Assembly: GCF_002100115.1 (NCBI RefSeq)
Contig: NZ_ANBM01000005.1
Span: forward strand, 186,001 to 250,000
Length of the DNA: 64,000 nucleotides
Origin: Anaerovibrio sp. JC8
GTDB taxonomy: Bacteria > Bacillota > Negativicutes > Selenomonadales > Selenomonadaceae
Reading direction: 5' to 3'
The notes below the pieces were generated by a model. The model was not told the origin of the DNA, searched no databases, and saw only the letters and a list, made by a program, of their open reading frames with translations. The stretch's first letter is position 1; the number at the start of each line of letters is the position of its first letter. The position numbers and the translations under genes were made by a program. This document shows, piece after piece, positions 1 to 7,931 of this stretch.

Positions 1-888
1 GCACTCCACTATGCACAGGAAACCTTTGAGGGATTAAAGGCTTACCGTTATCCAGATGGTTCCGTTCATCTCTTCCGTCCGGATATGAACGCCAAGCGTT
101 TAATCAACTCCAATAAACGCCTTTGTATGCCGGAGGTTCCGGTGGAGCTTTTTGTGGAGGCTTGTAAGGCCATTGTCCGCGTGGATGAGGACTGGGTACC
201 ATCCGAGCCTGGCACTTCCCTTTATATCAGACCATTTATGTTTACCAGCGAGGGTCAGATTGCCCTGCATAACTGCACCCGCTTCACCTTCGCCATCATT
301 CTCAGCCCTGTAGGAGCTTATTTTGCCGAGGGTATCAATCCTGTAAAGATTTTGGTTGAGGATGAATATGTCCGGGCCGTAAAGGGTGGCACTGGCTTTG
401 CCAAGTGCGGTGGCAACTATGCCGGAGCCATGATTGGCCAGGAAAAGGCAGAAAGATTGGGCTATTCCCAAGTGCTGTGGCTGGATGGTGCTGAACGCAA
501 ATATGTGGAGGAAGCCGGTGGCATGAACTTTGTTTATTCCATTAATGGCGAATTCTGGACCGCCCCAACAGAGGGCACTGTTCTTCCTGGTATTACCAGA
601 GATTCCATTCTCCACATTCTCCGTGACTGGGGTGTAACTGTCCGTGAGGAACGCATGGACATTGATACCCTGATGGCTGCCGGCCACGATGGCTCCCTGA
701 AGGAAGCCTTTGCCTGCGGTACTGCGGCGGTAATCTCCCCGGTAGGTGCCCTAAACTACAAGGGTGATGAGGTTACCATCAACGATTTCACCATTGGTGA
801 GCTGACCCAGAAGCTCTACGATTACCTCACCGGCATTCAGTGGGGCAGGGAAGAAGACAAATATGGCTGGACAGTAGCCATCAAATAA
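1..888 (+). CDS. ilvE: Branched-chain amino acid aminotransferase (5' end outside window)
   Basis: PLP-dependent fold-type IV transaminase that interconverts leucine, isoleucine and valine with their 2-oxo acids in the cytoplasm. The reading frame is open from base 1 (ALHYAQETFEGLKAYR), so the true start lies before the window; the first in-frame ATG at 85 is internal. Family features are the EGLKAYR stretch, the KGGTGFAKCGGNYAG segment, LDGAERKYVEEAGGMNFV and a C-terminal GTAAVISPVG loop. The remaining 295 codons cover most of the usual 340-360 residues of the large IlvE subgroup. Two small enzymes follow on the same strand; co-transcription is possible because no terminator is visible in the 79-base gap. 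Confidence 0.93.
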   Translation, partial: ALHYAQETFEGLKAYRYPDGSVHLFRPDMNAKRLINSNKRLCMPEVPVELFVEACKAIVRVDEDWVPSEPGTSLYIRPFMFTSEGQIALHNCTRFTFAIILSPVGAYFAEGINPVKILVEDEYVRAVKGGTGFAKCGGNYAGAMIGQEKAERLGYSQVLWLDGAERKYVEEAGGMNFVYSINGEFWTAPTEGTVLPGITRDSILHILRDWGVTVREERMDIDTLMAAGHDGSLKEAFACGTAAVISPVGALNYKGDEVTINDFTIGELTQKLYDYLTGIQWGREEDKYGWTVAIK

Positions 889-967
889 CAATAACTGATA
901 ATCAACGTTTATTTTAATGATGCAAGAGGCTTTCACCCCCTATGCGCATTTTTTAGGAGGAATAATT

Positions 968-1738
968 ATGGCTAACAATGAATTATGGAAACTGGTTGCA
1001 GATTTAAAGGGTCCTAAGTATAAGTGGGTAGACCTGACTCATGAGCTTAGCCCGGAAACACCCCACTGGTATGGCTTTAAGCCGCTCCAGCAGGACCTGT
1101 TGTTTGATTATCTGGATGGTACAGCAGAAGACAAGCTGGCCCCAATGCGGGTTTATCAGTACAGCGTGGCCGGTCAGTACGGCACCCATGTAGACGCTCC
1201 TGTACACTTCCACGACAAAGCCCGTTCCCTCAGTGAAATAGAGGTTGATGAGCTGGTATTCCCACTGGTGGTTATTGATAAATCTGCTGAATGTGCCGCT
1301 AATCCTGATTTTATTCTTACCATTGATGATATCAAGGCCTGGGAAAAGGAATATGGCAGGATTCCAGAGGGTTCCTTTGTTGCCTTCCGCTCCGACTGGT
1401 ACAAGAAGTCCAATCTGGACAATCCGGATGAAAATGGTGTGCCTCACTATCCTGGCTGGGATGTGGCGGCCATTAAATGGCTGGTGGAAGAGCGCAACAT
1501 TGGTGCCATTGGCCATGAACCGGCTGATACTGACCCTGGTTTCGTAACCACCAAGGAGGGTGCTTACCCATATCCAGGTGAACAGTACATCTTATCCGTG
1601 GACCGCTTCCAGATTGAGGTTATGCGCAATCTGGACCAGCTGCCACCAACCGGGGCCATTATCGTAACCGCATTCCCACGATTAAAGAATGCACCAGGCT
1701 TCCCAGCCCGTGCCTTTGCCATTGCACCTGTTGAATAA
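968..1738 (+). CDS. Cyclase family protein (kynurenine formamidase-like metal hydrolase)
   Basis: Member of the cyclase/kynurenine formamidase-like family, metal-dependent hydrolases acting on amides or cyclic substrates. The family core GQYGTHVDAPVHF (metal-binding His and Asp) is clear, preceded by WVDLTHELSPETPHW. The ATG at 968 is chosen because AGGAGG at 955-960 stands seven bases before it; an upstream in-frame ATG at 917 has no such site. The product is 256 residues, a normal length, with no signal peptide. It lies between ilvE and an AhpD-like gene, which suggests small-molecule degradation. Tryptophan catabolism is not implied, since no kynureninase or tryptophan dioxygenase gene is nearby. 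The true substrate is unknown. Confidence 0.85.
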   Translation: MANNELWKLVADLKGPKYKWVDLTHELSPETPHWYGFKPLQQDLLFDYLDGTAEDKLAPMRVYQYSVAGQYGTHVDAPVHFHDKARSLSEIEVDELVFPLVVIDKSAECAANPDFILTIDDIKAWEKEYGRIPEGSFVAFRSDWYKKSNLDNPDENGVPHYPGWDVAAIKWLVEERNIGAIGHEPADTDPGFVTTKEGAYPYPGEQYILSVDRFQIEVMRNLDQLPPTGAIIVTAFPRLKNAPGFPARAFAIAPVE

Positions 1739-1770
1739 ACTTTTATCTCGTTTTGAAAAGGAGACTTGAT

Positions 1771-2379
1771 ATGGCACTGAAATTTGATGAGCAGCTTTCC
1801 CGGCTGCAAAAGCCTGACCGGGCAGAAATGACCGATGAGGAATACAAGCTCTTTGACAAAAATGTCAAAGCCATGATGAAAAACTGGGGCTTCATTAATA
1901 ATCTGTTTAAGATTTTGCCCCTTAATGCCAAGGAATACATCGGTTTTCTGAACCTCAAGCAGTCACTGTACAATGACACCTGCTATCTCACCGATGCCCA
2001 AAAGGAAATGATTGGCGTTGTGGTTTCTTCCTACAACTGCTGTCATTATTGCCTTACTACCCATGGAGATAATCTGCGGGGAATGTGGAAAAATGCCCGG
2101 CTGGTGGATACCATCAGCCACAACTATCGGGCTGCAAAATCTGAACTGTCCAAGGTGGACTATGCCCTGTGTGAGTACGCCTGGTATGTAACTGTTCATC
2201 CGCAGGAAATCGGCCAGGAACAGGTGGACAAGCTGCGGGAAGTCGGTCTTGATGACCATCAGATTTTGGAAGCCGCCTATGTGGCCGGATTCTTCAACTA
2301 TACCAACCGCTGGGTAAGCACCATTGCTCCGGTGGCCAATCCTGGTCATTTTAGTCACAACCGGGATTTTGATGAATAA
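1771..2379 (+). CDS. Carboxymuconolactone decarboxylase / AhpD-like alkylhydroperoxidase family protein
   Basis: All-alpha AhpD-like protein of 202 residues. The signature CHYCLTTHGD contains the CxxC pair and the following His typical of peroxidase-related AhpD proteins, which reduce peroxides through a cysteine relay. Start: ATG at 1771 with AAAAGGAG at 1756-1763; an in-frame TTG at 1753 lies before that site and is not preferred. It follows the cyclase gene by 32 bases and is probably co-transcribed. The electron donor, if any, is not encoded next to it on this strand; the convergent Fe-S flavoprotein gene is a separate transcript. Function is assigned only to family level. Confidence 0.85.
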   Translation: MALKFDEQLSRLQKPDRAEMTDEEYKLFDKNVKAMMKNWGFINNLFKILPLNAKEYIGFLNLKQSLYNDTCYLTDAQKEMIGVVVSSYNCCHYCLTTHGDNLRGMWKNARLVDTISHNYRAAKSELSKVDYALCEYAWYVTVHPQEIGQEQVDKLREVGLDDHQILEAAYVAGFFNYTNRWVSTIAPVANPGHFSHNRDFDE

Positions 2380-2418
2380 TTTGCCTCTCCTGATTACCGT
2401 AATATAATACTCCACACT

Positions 2419-2454
2419 AAAAGGACTGAATCACTGCAATGGATTCAGTCCTTT
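2419..2454. terminator. Bidirectional intrinsic terminator between convergent genes
   Basis: Perfect inverted repeat AAGGACTGAATC / GATTCAGTCCTT with a 9-base loop, flanked by A-rich and T-rich ends. It sits between the stop of the AhpD-like gene (+) and the stop of the flavin oxidoreductase gene (-) and can end both. Confidence 0.85.
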
Positions 2455-2471
2455 TACTTGTCAATATTTAC

Positions 2472-4421
2472 TTATCCCCGTATGGTATAGCCGGCCTCAA
2501 AGCCGTCCCTAATGGCATCTCCGATACGGCCGCCCCGACGGGCATCCCCCACAGCCCTGATTTCTGCCTCCGGAAAGGCCTCCTTAAGCTCATCAAAAAT
2601 CTTTTTCCGTGGGCGAACTCCCAGGGCCAGCACCACGCTGTCTGCTTCAATTTGTATTTTTTCCCCACTGGACATATTTTCCACGGTTATATTGTTCCCA
2701 TCTATGAACAACAACTTATGCCCCGCATATACCGCCGGCTTGTGGACAAGCAGCCGCCCCAGCTCGTCATTACGGATAGCCGGGAATATGCCAGGGCCAA
2801 TTTCCGGAGCCATCTCCACCAAGGCTACCTCATGGCCGGCACTGCACAGCATTTCTGCTGTCTCAAGGCCTGTTAAGCCGGTTCCCACTACAGCAACCTT
2901 TCCTTTAGGCTGTACGGTCCCAGCCACCACCTCTTCAGCCAAATAGACATTTTCTCCGTCCACCCCCGGCAGCTTGGGAACCACCGGCTCCGCTCCGCAG
3001 GCCACAATAATGGCCCGTGGCTTTATGGCTTTGATTGCCTCTATATTGGCAGGCTGGCCCAATCTTATAGTAACCCCCAAGGAGTCCAGTTGAGCGGTCA
3101 TGGTCCTGGTCAGCCTGGTCAGCTTATCCTTAAAGGCTGGCTTATCGGCAATATTCAGGGTACCTCCCAGCCTGTCAGACTGCTCAAATAAATGCACCTC
3201 AAAGTCCCGCAGGGCCAAAATACGGGCAGCCTCCATACCAGCCGGGCCACCACCAATTACGGCTACGGTCTGCCCCTTGCCATCCCGGGCCAGCTGTTCA
3301 AATTCGATTTCCCTTGCCGCCCGGGCATTAACCGTACAGCGGATAGGCATGGCATCCCGCAGCACCCGCTCCCGACAGTACAGACAGCCGATACACTGTC
3401 TTATTTCCTCAGACTTGCCCGTAGCTGCTTTCAACATAAAATCCGGATCTGCCAGCTGGGACCGCCCCAAACCAACAAAGTCACACACGCCTTCTGCCAA
3501 CAGGGTCTCGGCAAAGGCCGGGTCCTTAATGGTATTGGTGGCAATAACCGGAATATTCAGAGCCTCTTTATAGGCCCTGGCCACATGCTTTTTCCACCCG
3601 GACTTATAGGAAAACGGCTCACAATTAGCATCGCCATTACGGGCACTGCCGTTGCTGATATTTATGGCATCAATACCAGCCTTTTCCAGCTCCTTGGCAA
3701 TTTCAAGCCCTTCCTCCAGGGTCAAAAAGCCCTCCACCGGGGTCATTTCATCACCACACATGCGGACAATAACCGGGTAATTTCCATATCTTTCCCGTAT
3801 GCCTGCAATAATCTCCGTCAGAAAGCGGGCTCTGTTCTCTGCACTGCCCCCATATTGATCCTGCCGCCGATTGTAGTATTTACTGAAAAACTGGGCAATA
3901 AGATAGCCGTGGGCCCCGTGAAGCTCCACTGCATCATAGCCTGCCTTCTTACAGCGTCCCACCGCTGCCAGAAATTTATCCTGCACCCGCTTTATATCCT
4001 CCAGAGTCATCTCCCTAGGTACCGGGCGGCCATCAGCTATTGGCACCGCACTGGGCGCCAGATTTTGTCTTCCCGTAAAGCTTGGATTTGAAGTTGCTCC
4101 CCCGTGATGAAGCTGGGCTACTATCTTGCAGTCATACATATGAACTGCATCTACCAGCCCCTCCATGGCGGCCGTGTGATAATCTCTGGCAATGCGTAAA
4201 TTGTGAATGGAAGGGATGCTGTCCACATCATCCACTCCCGTGTATTCGTTGATTATCATGGCCAGACCACCCTTGGCCCGCTCCTGATAATACTTTATCT
4301 GCCGTTTGGTTACCAGCCCGTCCTTGTCGGCCAGGTCGGTAGCCATGGGCATCATGATACCGCGATTCTTTAACACCAGTGGACCAATTCGTCCTTCGGA
4401 AAATAGCTTGGGATAATTCAT
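2472..4421 (-). CDS. Old-yellow-enzyme-type NADH:flavin oxidoreductase with 4Fe-4S and FAD/NAD domains (2-enoate / 2,4-dienoyl-CoA reductase family)
   Basis: 649-residue three-part flavoenzyme. Residues 1 to about 340 form an FMN TIM barrel (MNYPKLFSEGRIGPLVLKNR start, VELHGAHGYLIAQF active-site segment). A cysteine cluster CIGCLYCRERV plus a later Cys binds 4Fe-4S. The C-terminal part has two dinucleotide folds (VAVIGGGPAGMEAARI for FAD, VAVVGTGLTGLETAEM for NAD). This matches FadH, 2-enoate reductase and BaiCD-type enzymes that reduce activated C=C bonds. Start: ATG at 4421 preceded by GGAGGAAGT; an in-frame extension upstream lacks a ribosome site. It follows the cysteine desulfurase-like gene by 37 bases, so the Fe-S supply link is attractive but unproven. 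Substrate unknown. Confidence 0.88.
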   Translation of the reverse strand: MNYPKLFSEGRIGPLVLKNRGIMMPMATDLADKDGLVTKRQIKYYQERAKGGLAMIINEYTGVDDVDSIPSIHNLRIARDYHTAAMEGLVDAVHMYDCKIVAQLHHGGATSNPSFTGRQNLAPSAVPIADGRPVPREMTLEDIKRVQDKFLAAVGRCKKAGYDAVELHGAHGYLIAQFFSKYYNRRQDQYGGSAENRARFLTEIIAGIRERYGNYPVIVRMCGDEMTPVEGFLTLEEGLEIAKELEKAGIDAINISNGSARNGDANCEPFSYKSGWKKHVARAYKEALNIPVIATNTIKDPAFAETLLAEGVCDFVGLGRSQLADPDFMLKAATGKSEEIRQCIGCLYCRERVLRDAMPIRCTVNARAAREIEFEQLARDGKGQTVAVIGGGPAGMEAARILALRDFEVHLFEQSDRLGGTLNIADKPAFKDKLTRLTRTMTAQLDSLGVTIRLGQPANIEAIKAIKPRAIIVACGAEPVVPKLPGVDGENVYLAEEVVAGTVQPKGKVAVVGTGLTGLETAEMLCSAGHEVALVEMAPEIGPGIFPAIRNDELGRLLVHKPAVYAGHKLLFIDGNNITVENMSSGEKIQIEADSVVLALGVRPRKKIFDELKEAFPEAEIRAVGDARRGGRIGDAIRDGFEAGYTIRG

Positions 4422-4458
4422 ACTTACTTCCTCCCCGTCTTGCAGCCATCTTATTACA

Positions 4459-5643
4459 CTAACAGTTGCCCCGCAGTATTTCATTGTCTATATTTTTAAG
4501 AACCCTGCGGTCAACCGTCTTCAGTGATGATATTAAAGCATCAATATCCTTTCGGGTATTAAACATACCAATACTGATTCTTACGGTACCATCATACTCC
4601 TTGTTGTTTAAATGTTTATGAATAAGACCGGCACAATGGTGACCGGCCCGAACAGCAATATCATATTTATAATCCAGTATGGCAGCCACCTCGTTGGCCC
4701 TGAAGCCCTTTATATTAAAGGAAATCACTCCAGCCTGGCTGGCACCCTTTGGTGCTTTGTAAATGGTGATATCCGGAATCAGCGGGAGCTTTTCCAGCAG
4801 ATATTCTGTAAGCGCTGCCTCCTGCTGCCACGGCTCCACGGTTTTAAGCCACTCCAATGAGGCCTCCAGCCCTGCTATGGCCACGCTGTCCATGCTGGCA
4901 CTTTCCAGCTTGGCCGGCATATATTGGGGCATCTCGGGATTTTCCGACTTGATGCCATTGCCCCCCACGATAAATTCCTGCAAATCCACCCCGTTTTTAA
5001 TGTACATTCCCGCAATTCCAAAGGGACTATACAGGGTTTTATGTCCAGCAAAGGTAATCACATCCGCCATGGTCCGGGCAAAACGGATTTTCAGCAATCC
5101 CACAGCCTGGGCCCCATCCAACAGGGTAAAGGCACCATGCTCCTTGGCCAATAAAAATATCTCCCTGGCTGGGAGAACATAGCCCGTAACGTTGCTTATG
5201 GCCGTAATGCAGACCAGCTTTGGTGGATTTTCCTTAAAGGAGCCTTCGACTGCCCCCAAATCAATGGATAAATCATCCGCCAAAGGAAGCTCCCTTACCT
5301 TAATCCCCACCCGCTTCTGCAACAGATGCAGAGGGCGCAGCACTGCATTATGCTCATATGGTGATACATATACCACATCACCCCTGCTTAACCCCACTCC
5401 GTTAATAACCATATTAAGGGCGATGGTCACTGATGGGGTAAAGGCCACCTCAGCCTGTTCACGGGCATCTATAAGGCTAAGGAGCATATTTTTCACCCTG
5501 CCCATCATGGCAGTGGCCTCTCTGGCCGTCTTATAGGCTCCCCGGCCGGCATTGGCACCGGAGGTCCTGGCAAAATGGTCCACCGCCTGATAAACTGCCT
5601 CCGGCTTTGGAAAGGTGGTGGCACCGTTATCTAAATAAATCAT
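4459..5643 (-). CDS. Aminotransferase class V, cysteine desulfurase-like protein
   Basis: 394-residue fold-type I PLP enzyme of the NifS/SufS superfamily. It begins MIYLDNGATTFPKPEAV; the PLP lysine lies in FAGHKTLYSPFG; the C-terminal RAGHHCAGLIH carries the conserved cysteine that would bear the persulfide. It resembles the subgroup annotated as cysteine desulfurase family, which often stands apart from suf/isc scaffold genes, and no IscU or SufU gene is nearby. It is the middle gene of a probable trmH - desulfurase - flavin oxidoreductase operon with gaps of 47 and 37 bases. It may serve Fe-S assembly, tRNA thiolation or selenium metabolism; the sequence does not decide. Confidence 0.87.
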   Translation of the reverse strand: MIYLDNGATTFPKPEAVYQAVDHFARTSGANAGRGAYKTAREATAMMGRVKNMLLSLIDAREQAEVAFTPSVTIALNMVINGVGLSRGDVVYVSPYEHNAVLRPLHLLQKRVGIKVRELPLADDLSIDLGAVEGSFKENPPKLVCITAISNVTGYVLPAREIFLLAKEHGAFTLLDGAQAVGLLKIRFARTMADVITFAGHKTLYSPFGIAGMYIKNGVDLQEFIVGGNGIKSENPEMPQYMPAKLESASMDSVAIAGLEASLEWLKTVEPWQQEAALTEYLLEKLPLIPDITIYKAPKGASQAGVISFNIKGFRANEVAAILDYKYDIAVRAGHHCAGLIHKHLNNKEYDGTVRISIGMFNTRKDIDALISSLKTVDRRVLKNIDNEILRGNC

Positions 5644-5690
5644 ACGCAGTCTCCTAATATCTTTCTCTTGGGTAAACTGCCCACTTCGTC

Positions 5691-6521
5691 TTAAAGGATG
5701 GAACGCTTTCTGAAGGCCTCATACAGCAAAATTGCCGCCGCAGCAGACACATTCAGTGATTCGGCCTTGCCGGTCATTGGAATAAATACCTTCTGGTCGG
5801 AATCCTCCAGCATTCTGGTGGAAACACCATTGCCCTCGTTACCGAAAATAATGGCACATGGGCTGACGTAATCTGCCAGATAATGCCGCACCGCAGTTTC
5901 GTCCAATGCTGTGGCAATAAGGGCCACCTCGTTATCGTGGCACACATCCAGCAGTTCCTCCGGATGAATGCCGGTCATCACCGGAATATTAAAAATCGAG
6001 CCCATGGAGGAACGGACCACCTTATCGGCAAAAATATCCGTGGTTCCTTCCATGCACACCACCCCGGAGCACCCCAGAGCATCGGCAGTACGGATAATAT
6101 TCCCCGCATTGCCCGGATCCTGAACCCCATCCAGTACAGCGATTAATGGAGCCGCGGCGTCCTCATTATTTAATTTCAGAATTTCCTGCCATGTAAAGAT
6201 GCGGAATCCCATTACCAGCATCAGGCCCTGAGGGGTTACCGTATCCGCCGCCTTGTTATACAGCTGATCACTTACAAGGTAGACAGGACAGCCCTTTTCC
6301 TGCAGCTGCTCCACCACAGCCACTGCTCTCAGATTTTCCAGGGCAGAATCAGAAATCAGGCCAAATTCCATAGGCCAGTCTGACTGGGCCGCCATTTCCA
6401 CAAGGCGTACTCCCTCCGCCACAAAGAGATTCTCCGCTTTACGGTATTTATTGGTATGCAGCTTGGCTGCCAGCTTGATCTTTGCATTGCTGGAACTTTC
6501 AATCCGTTCAAGGTCTAACAT
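5691..6521 (-). CDS. TrmH/SpoU family RNA 2'-O-methyltransferase
   Basis: 276-residue SPOUT-fold methyltransferase that would transfer methyl from S-adenosylmethionine to a ribose 2'-OH in rRNA or tRNA. Visible are an N-terminal substrate-binding region (ESSSNAKIKLAAKLH, KAENLFVAEGVRLVE), the AVLDGVQDPGNAGNIIRTADALG motif, FGNEGNGV, and the C-terminal IPMTGKAESLNVSAAAAILLYE knot. ATG at 6521 has AAGGAG upstream. It follows the rplT terminator and has its own extended -10 promoter. Genes of this family commonly lie near rplT and pheST in Firmicutes, as here. The exact target nucleotide cannot be told from sequence. Confidence 0.9.
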   Translation of the reverse strand: MLDLERIESSSNAKIKLAAKLHTNKYRKAENLFVAEGVRLVEMAAQSDWPMEFGLISDSALENLRAVAVVEQLQEKGCPVYLVSDQLYNKAADTVTPQGLMLVMGFRIFTWQEILKLNNEDAAAPLIAVLDGVQDPGNAGNIIRTADALGCSGVVCMEGTTDIFADKVVRSSMGSIFNIPVMTGIHPEELLDVCHDNEVALIATALDETAVRHYLADYVSPCAIIFGNEGNGVSTRMLEDSDQKVFIPMTGKAESLNVSAAAAILLYEAFRKRSIL

Positions 6522-6550
6522 GGCCTCAGCTCCTTTCTCTCAACATTTCC

Positions 6551-6559
6551 ATTATACCA
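6551..6559 (-). promoter_or_regulatory. Extended -10 promoter for the trmH-like operon
   Basis: On the minus strand TGGTATAAT (TGn plus a perfect TATAAT) lies 30 bases upstream of the trmH-like start. The matching -35 region falls inside the rplT terminator hairpin and is weak, fitting an extended -10 promoter. Confidence 0.6.
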
Positions 6560-6560
6560 C

Positions 6561-6594
6561 AAAATAAAAAGAGCTGCCCTAAGGCAACTCTTGT
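6561..6594 (-). terminator. Terminator of infC-rpmI-rplT
   Basis: On the minus strand AAGAGTTGCC, loop TTAG, GGCAGCTCTT, then TTTATTTT: a GC-rich stem with a T tract, 10 bases after the rplT stop. Confidence 0.85.
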
Positions 6595-6603
6595 TATTTG
6601 ATA

Positions 6604-6957
6604 TTACAGGTTTTCCTTTGCAACTGCAACCATCTGAGCAAATGCGTTAGCATCGCTGATAGCCAGGTCAGCCAGCATCTTGCGGTTAACCTCTACACCA
6701 GCCTTGGTGAGGCCAGCGATAAGACGGCTGTAGGAAATACCGTTAGCGCGTGCAGCAGCATTGATACGAGCGATCCAGAGACGACGGAAAACACCCTTCT
6801 TCGCACGACGGTCACGACGAGCGTAGTAGAGAGCCTTCATAACGGTCTCATTTGCCTTCTTAAACTGCTTGCTCTTAGAGCCCTTGTAGCCCTTTGCTAA
6901 CTTTAAAATCTTATTATGACGTCTATGTGCAGTCACGCCGCTTTTAACTCTTGGCAT
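6604..6957 (-). CDS. rplT: 50S ribosomal protein L20
   Basis: 117-residue basic protein that starts [19 protein letters not shown] and has the usual [14 protein letters not shown] and [19 protein letters not shown] segments. L20 binds 23S rRNA early in 50S assembly and in Firmicutes also represses its own operon by binding the infC leader. Length and gene order (infC-rpmI-rplT) are canonical. It is the last gene of the operon; a strong terminator follows at once. Confidence 0.98.
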   Translation of the reverse strand: MPRVKSGVTAHRRHNKILKLAKGYKGSKSKQFKKANETVMKALYYARRDRRAKKGVFRRLWIARINAAARANGISYSRLIAGLTKAGVEVNRKMLADLAISDANAFAQMVAVAKENL

Positions 6958-6997
6958 GTTCTTTTCCTCCTAAATGTTTATCTAATATTTTTACCAA

Positions 6998-7195
6998 TTA
7001 AGCGTATGGGAGACACTTGATCTCGCGCTTGTAATCACCAGCTACCAGGAGAGCTGCCTTACGCATGTTACGCTTACGCTTTGGGGACTTCTTCTCCAGG
7101 ATATGTCTCTTATAAGCCTTGTTTCTTCTAATTTCGCCAGTACCAGTTACAGTAAAGCGCTTTGCAGCTGCTCTACGGGTTTTCATCTTCTGCAT
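6998..7195 (-). CDS. rpmI: 50S ribosomal protein L35
   Basis: 65-residue very basic protein with [27 protein letters not shown], the classic L35 sequence. The ATG at 7195 overlaps the infC stop as TAATG, and AAAGGAGG inside the infC 3' end is spaced nine bases from it. A second ATG at 7186 is possible but less well spaced. Translational coupling to infC is likely. Confidence 0.97.
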   Translation of the reverse strand: MQKMKTRRAAAKRFTVTGTGEIRRNKAYKRHILEKKSPKRKRNMRKAALLVAGDYKREIKCLPYA

Positions 7196-7734
7196 TACTG
7201 TTTTCCTCCTTTAGTTTGAGCCTTAGGGGCTAAAATCATAATCATATTTCTACCTTCAAGCTTAGCATCCCGTTCTACGGTTACTGAATCCTTCAGCGCC
7301 TCTGCAAACTTGCCAAGGATTTCCTTACCAAGCTCCGGATGGGACATTTCACGGCCGCGGAACATAATAGTTACCTTAACCTTGTCGCCATCTGCCAGGA
7401 AACGCGTTGCATTCTTCAACTTGACGTCAAAATCATGCTTCTCAATGTTTGGACGAAGCTTTACTTCCTTGATGGAAATAACCTTCTGCTTCTTGCGTGC
7501 TTCTTTCTCACGCTTCTGCTTTTCATATCTATATTTACCGTAATCCATGATACGGCATACAGGTGGTTTTGCCTTTGGTGCAATCTCCACCAGGTCAAGA
7601 TGCTGTTCCATAGCCATATTCAATGCATCCTTAACCTGCATCAAACCCAATGACTGGCCTTCAGCGTCAGTCACACGGATTTCTCCGCCACGAACTCGGA
7701 TTTCTTCGTTGATTCTCTCAGTTTCCTTACTAAT
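7195..7734 (-). CDS. infC: Translation initiation factor IF-3, AUU start
   Basis: 179-residue IF-3 with N-terminal domain ([19 protein letters not shown]), linker ([17 protein letters not shown]) and C-terminal domain ([31 protein letters not shown]). It prevents premature 70S formation and proofreads initiator tRNA and start codons on the 30S subunit. The start is taken as ATT at 7734: GGGAGGTG at 7741-7748 stands six bases before it, while the in-frame ATG at 7755 lies upstream of that ribosome site and would add VFFI-type residues absent from the family. A rare AUU start is the known basis of IF-3 self-repression. The promoter and an attenuator hairpin precede the gene. Confidence 0.95.
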   Translation of the reverse strand: MSKETERINEEIRVRGGEIRVTDAEGQSLGLMQVKDALNMAMEQHLDLVEIAPKAKPPVCRIMDYGKYRYEKQKREKEARKKQKVISIKEVKLRPNIEKHDFDVKLKNATRFLADGDKVKVTIMFRGREMSHPELGKEILGKFAEALKDSVTVERDAKLEGRNMIMILAPKAQTKGGKQ

Positions 7735-7874
7735 AAAAAACACCTCCCGCTCCATTTTTAAAACATATAAAACAAAATGAGGGCGGCATACACCACCCTC
7801 AACAAATACAATCTGTATCAGACCCGCTGACCTAATCAGCAAGGTGAGAAGCGGTGGCCTCTGCTTTGTTTACC
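7735..7874 (-). promoter_or_regulatory. infC operon leader with attenuator (L20-leader type)
   Basis: About 140 bases of structured leader lie between the promoter and the AUU start. The minus strand contains the hairpin GAGGGTGG-TGTATG-CCGCCCTC at 7800-7779 followed by ATTTTGTTTT, an intrinsic terminator inside the leader. Upstream G+C-rich stretches (GGCCACCGC, GTCAGCGGGTCTG) could form the competing structure. Firmicute infC-rpmI-rplT operons are known to be controlled by L20 binding to such a leader; whether this is the same RNA family needs a covariance-model search. Confidence 0.75.
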
Positions 7875-7880
7875 TTGAAT

Positions 7881-7909
7881 ATATTACCACTCAGCGACCA
7901 CCATGTCAA
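7881..7909 (-). promoter_or_regulatory. Sigma-70/A promoter of infC operon
   Basis: Minus strand TTGACA (7909-7904), 17 bases, TAATAT (7886-7881). A near-consensus promoter just after the thrS stop. Confidence 0.85.
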
Positions 7910-7931
7910 CAGATTTTTATTATATTTTTTA

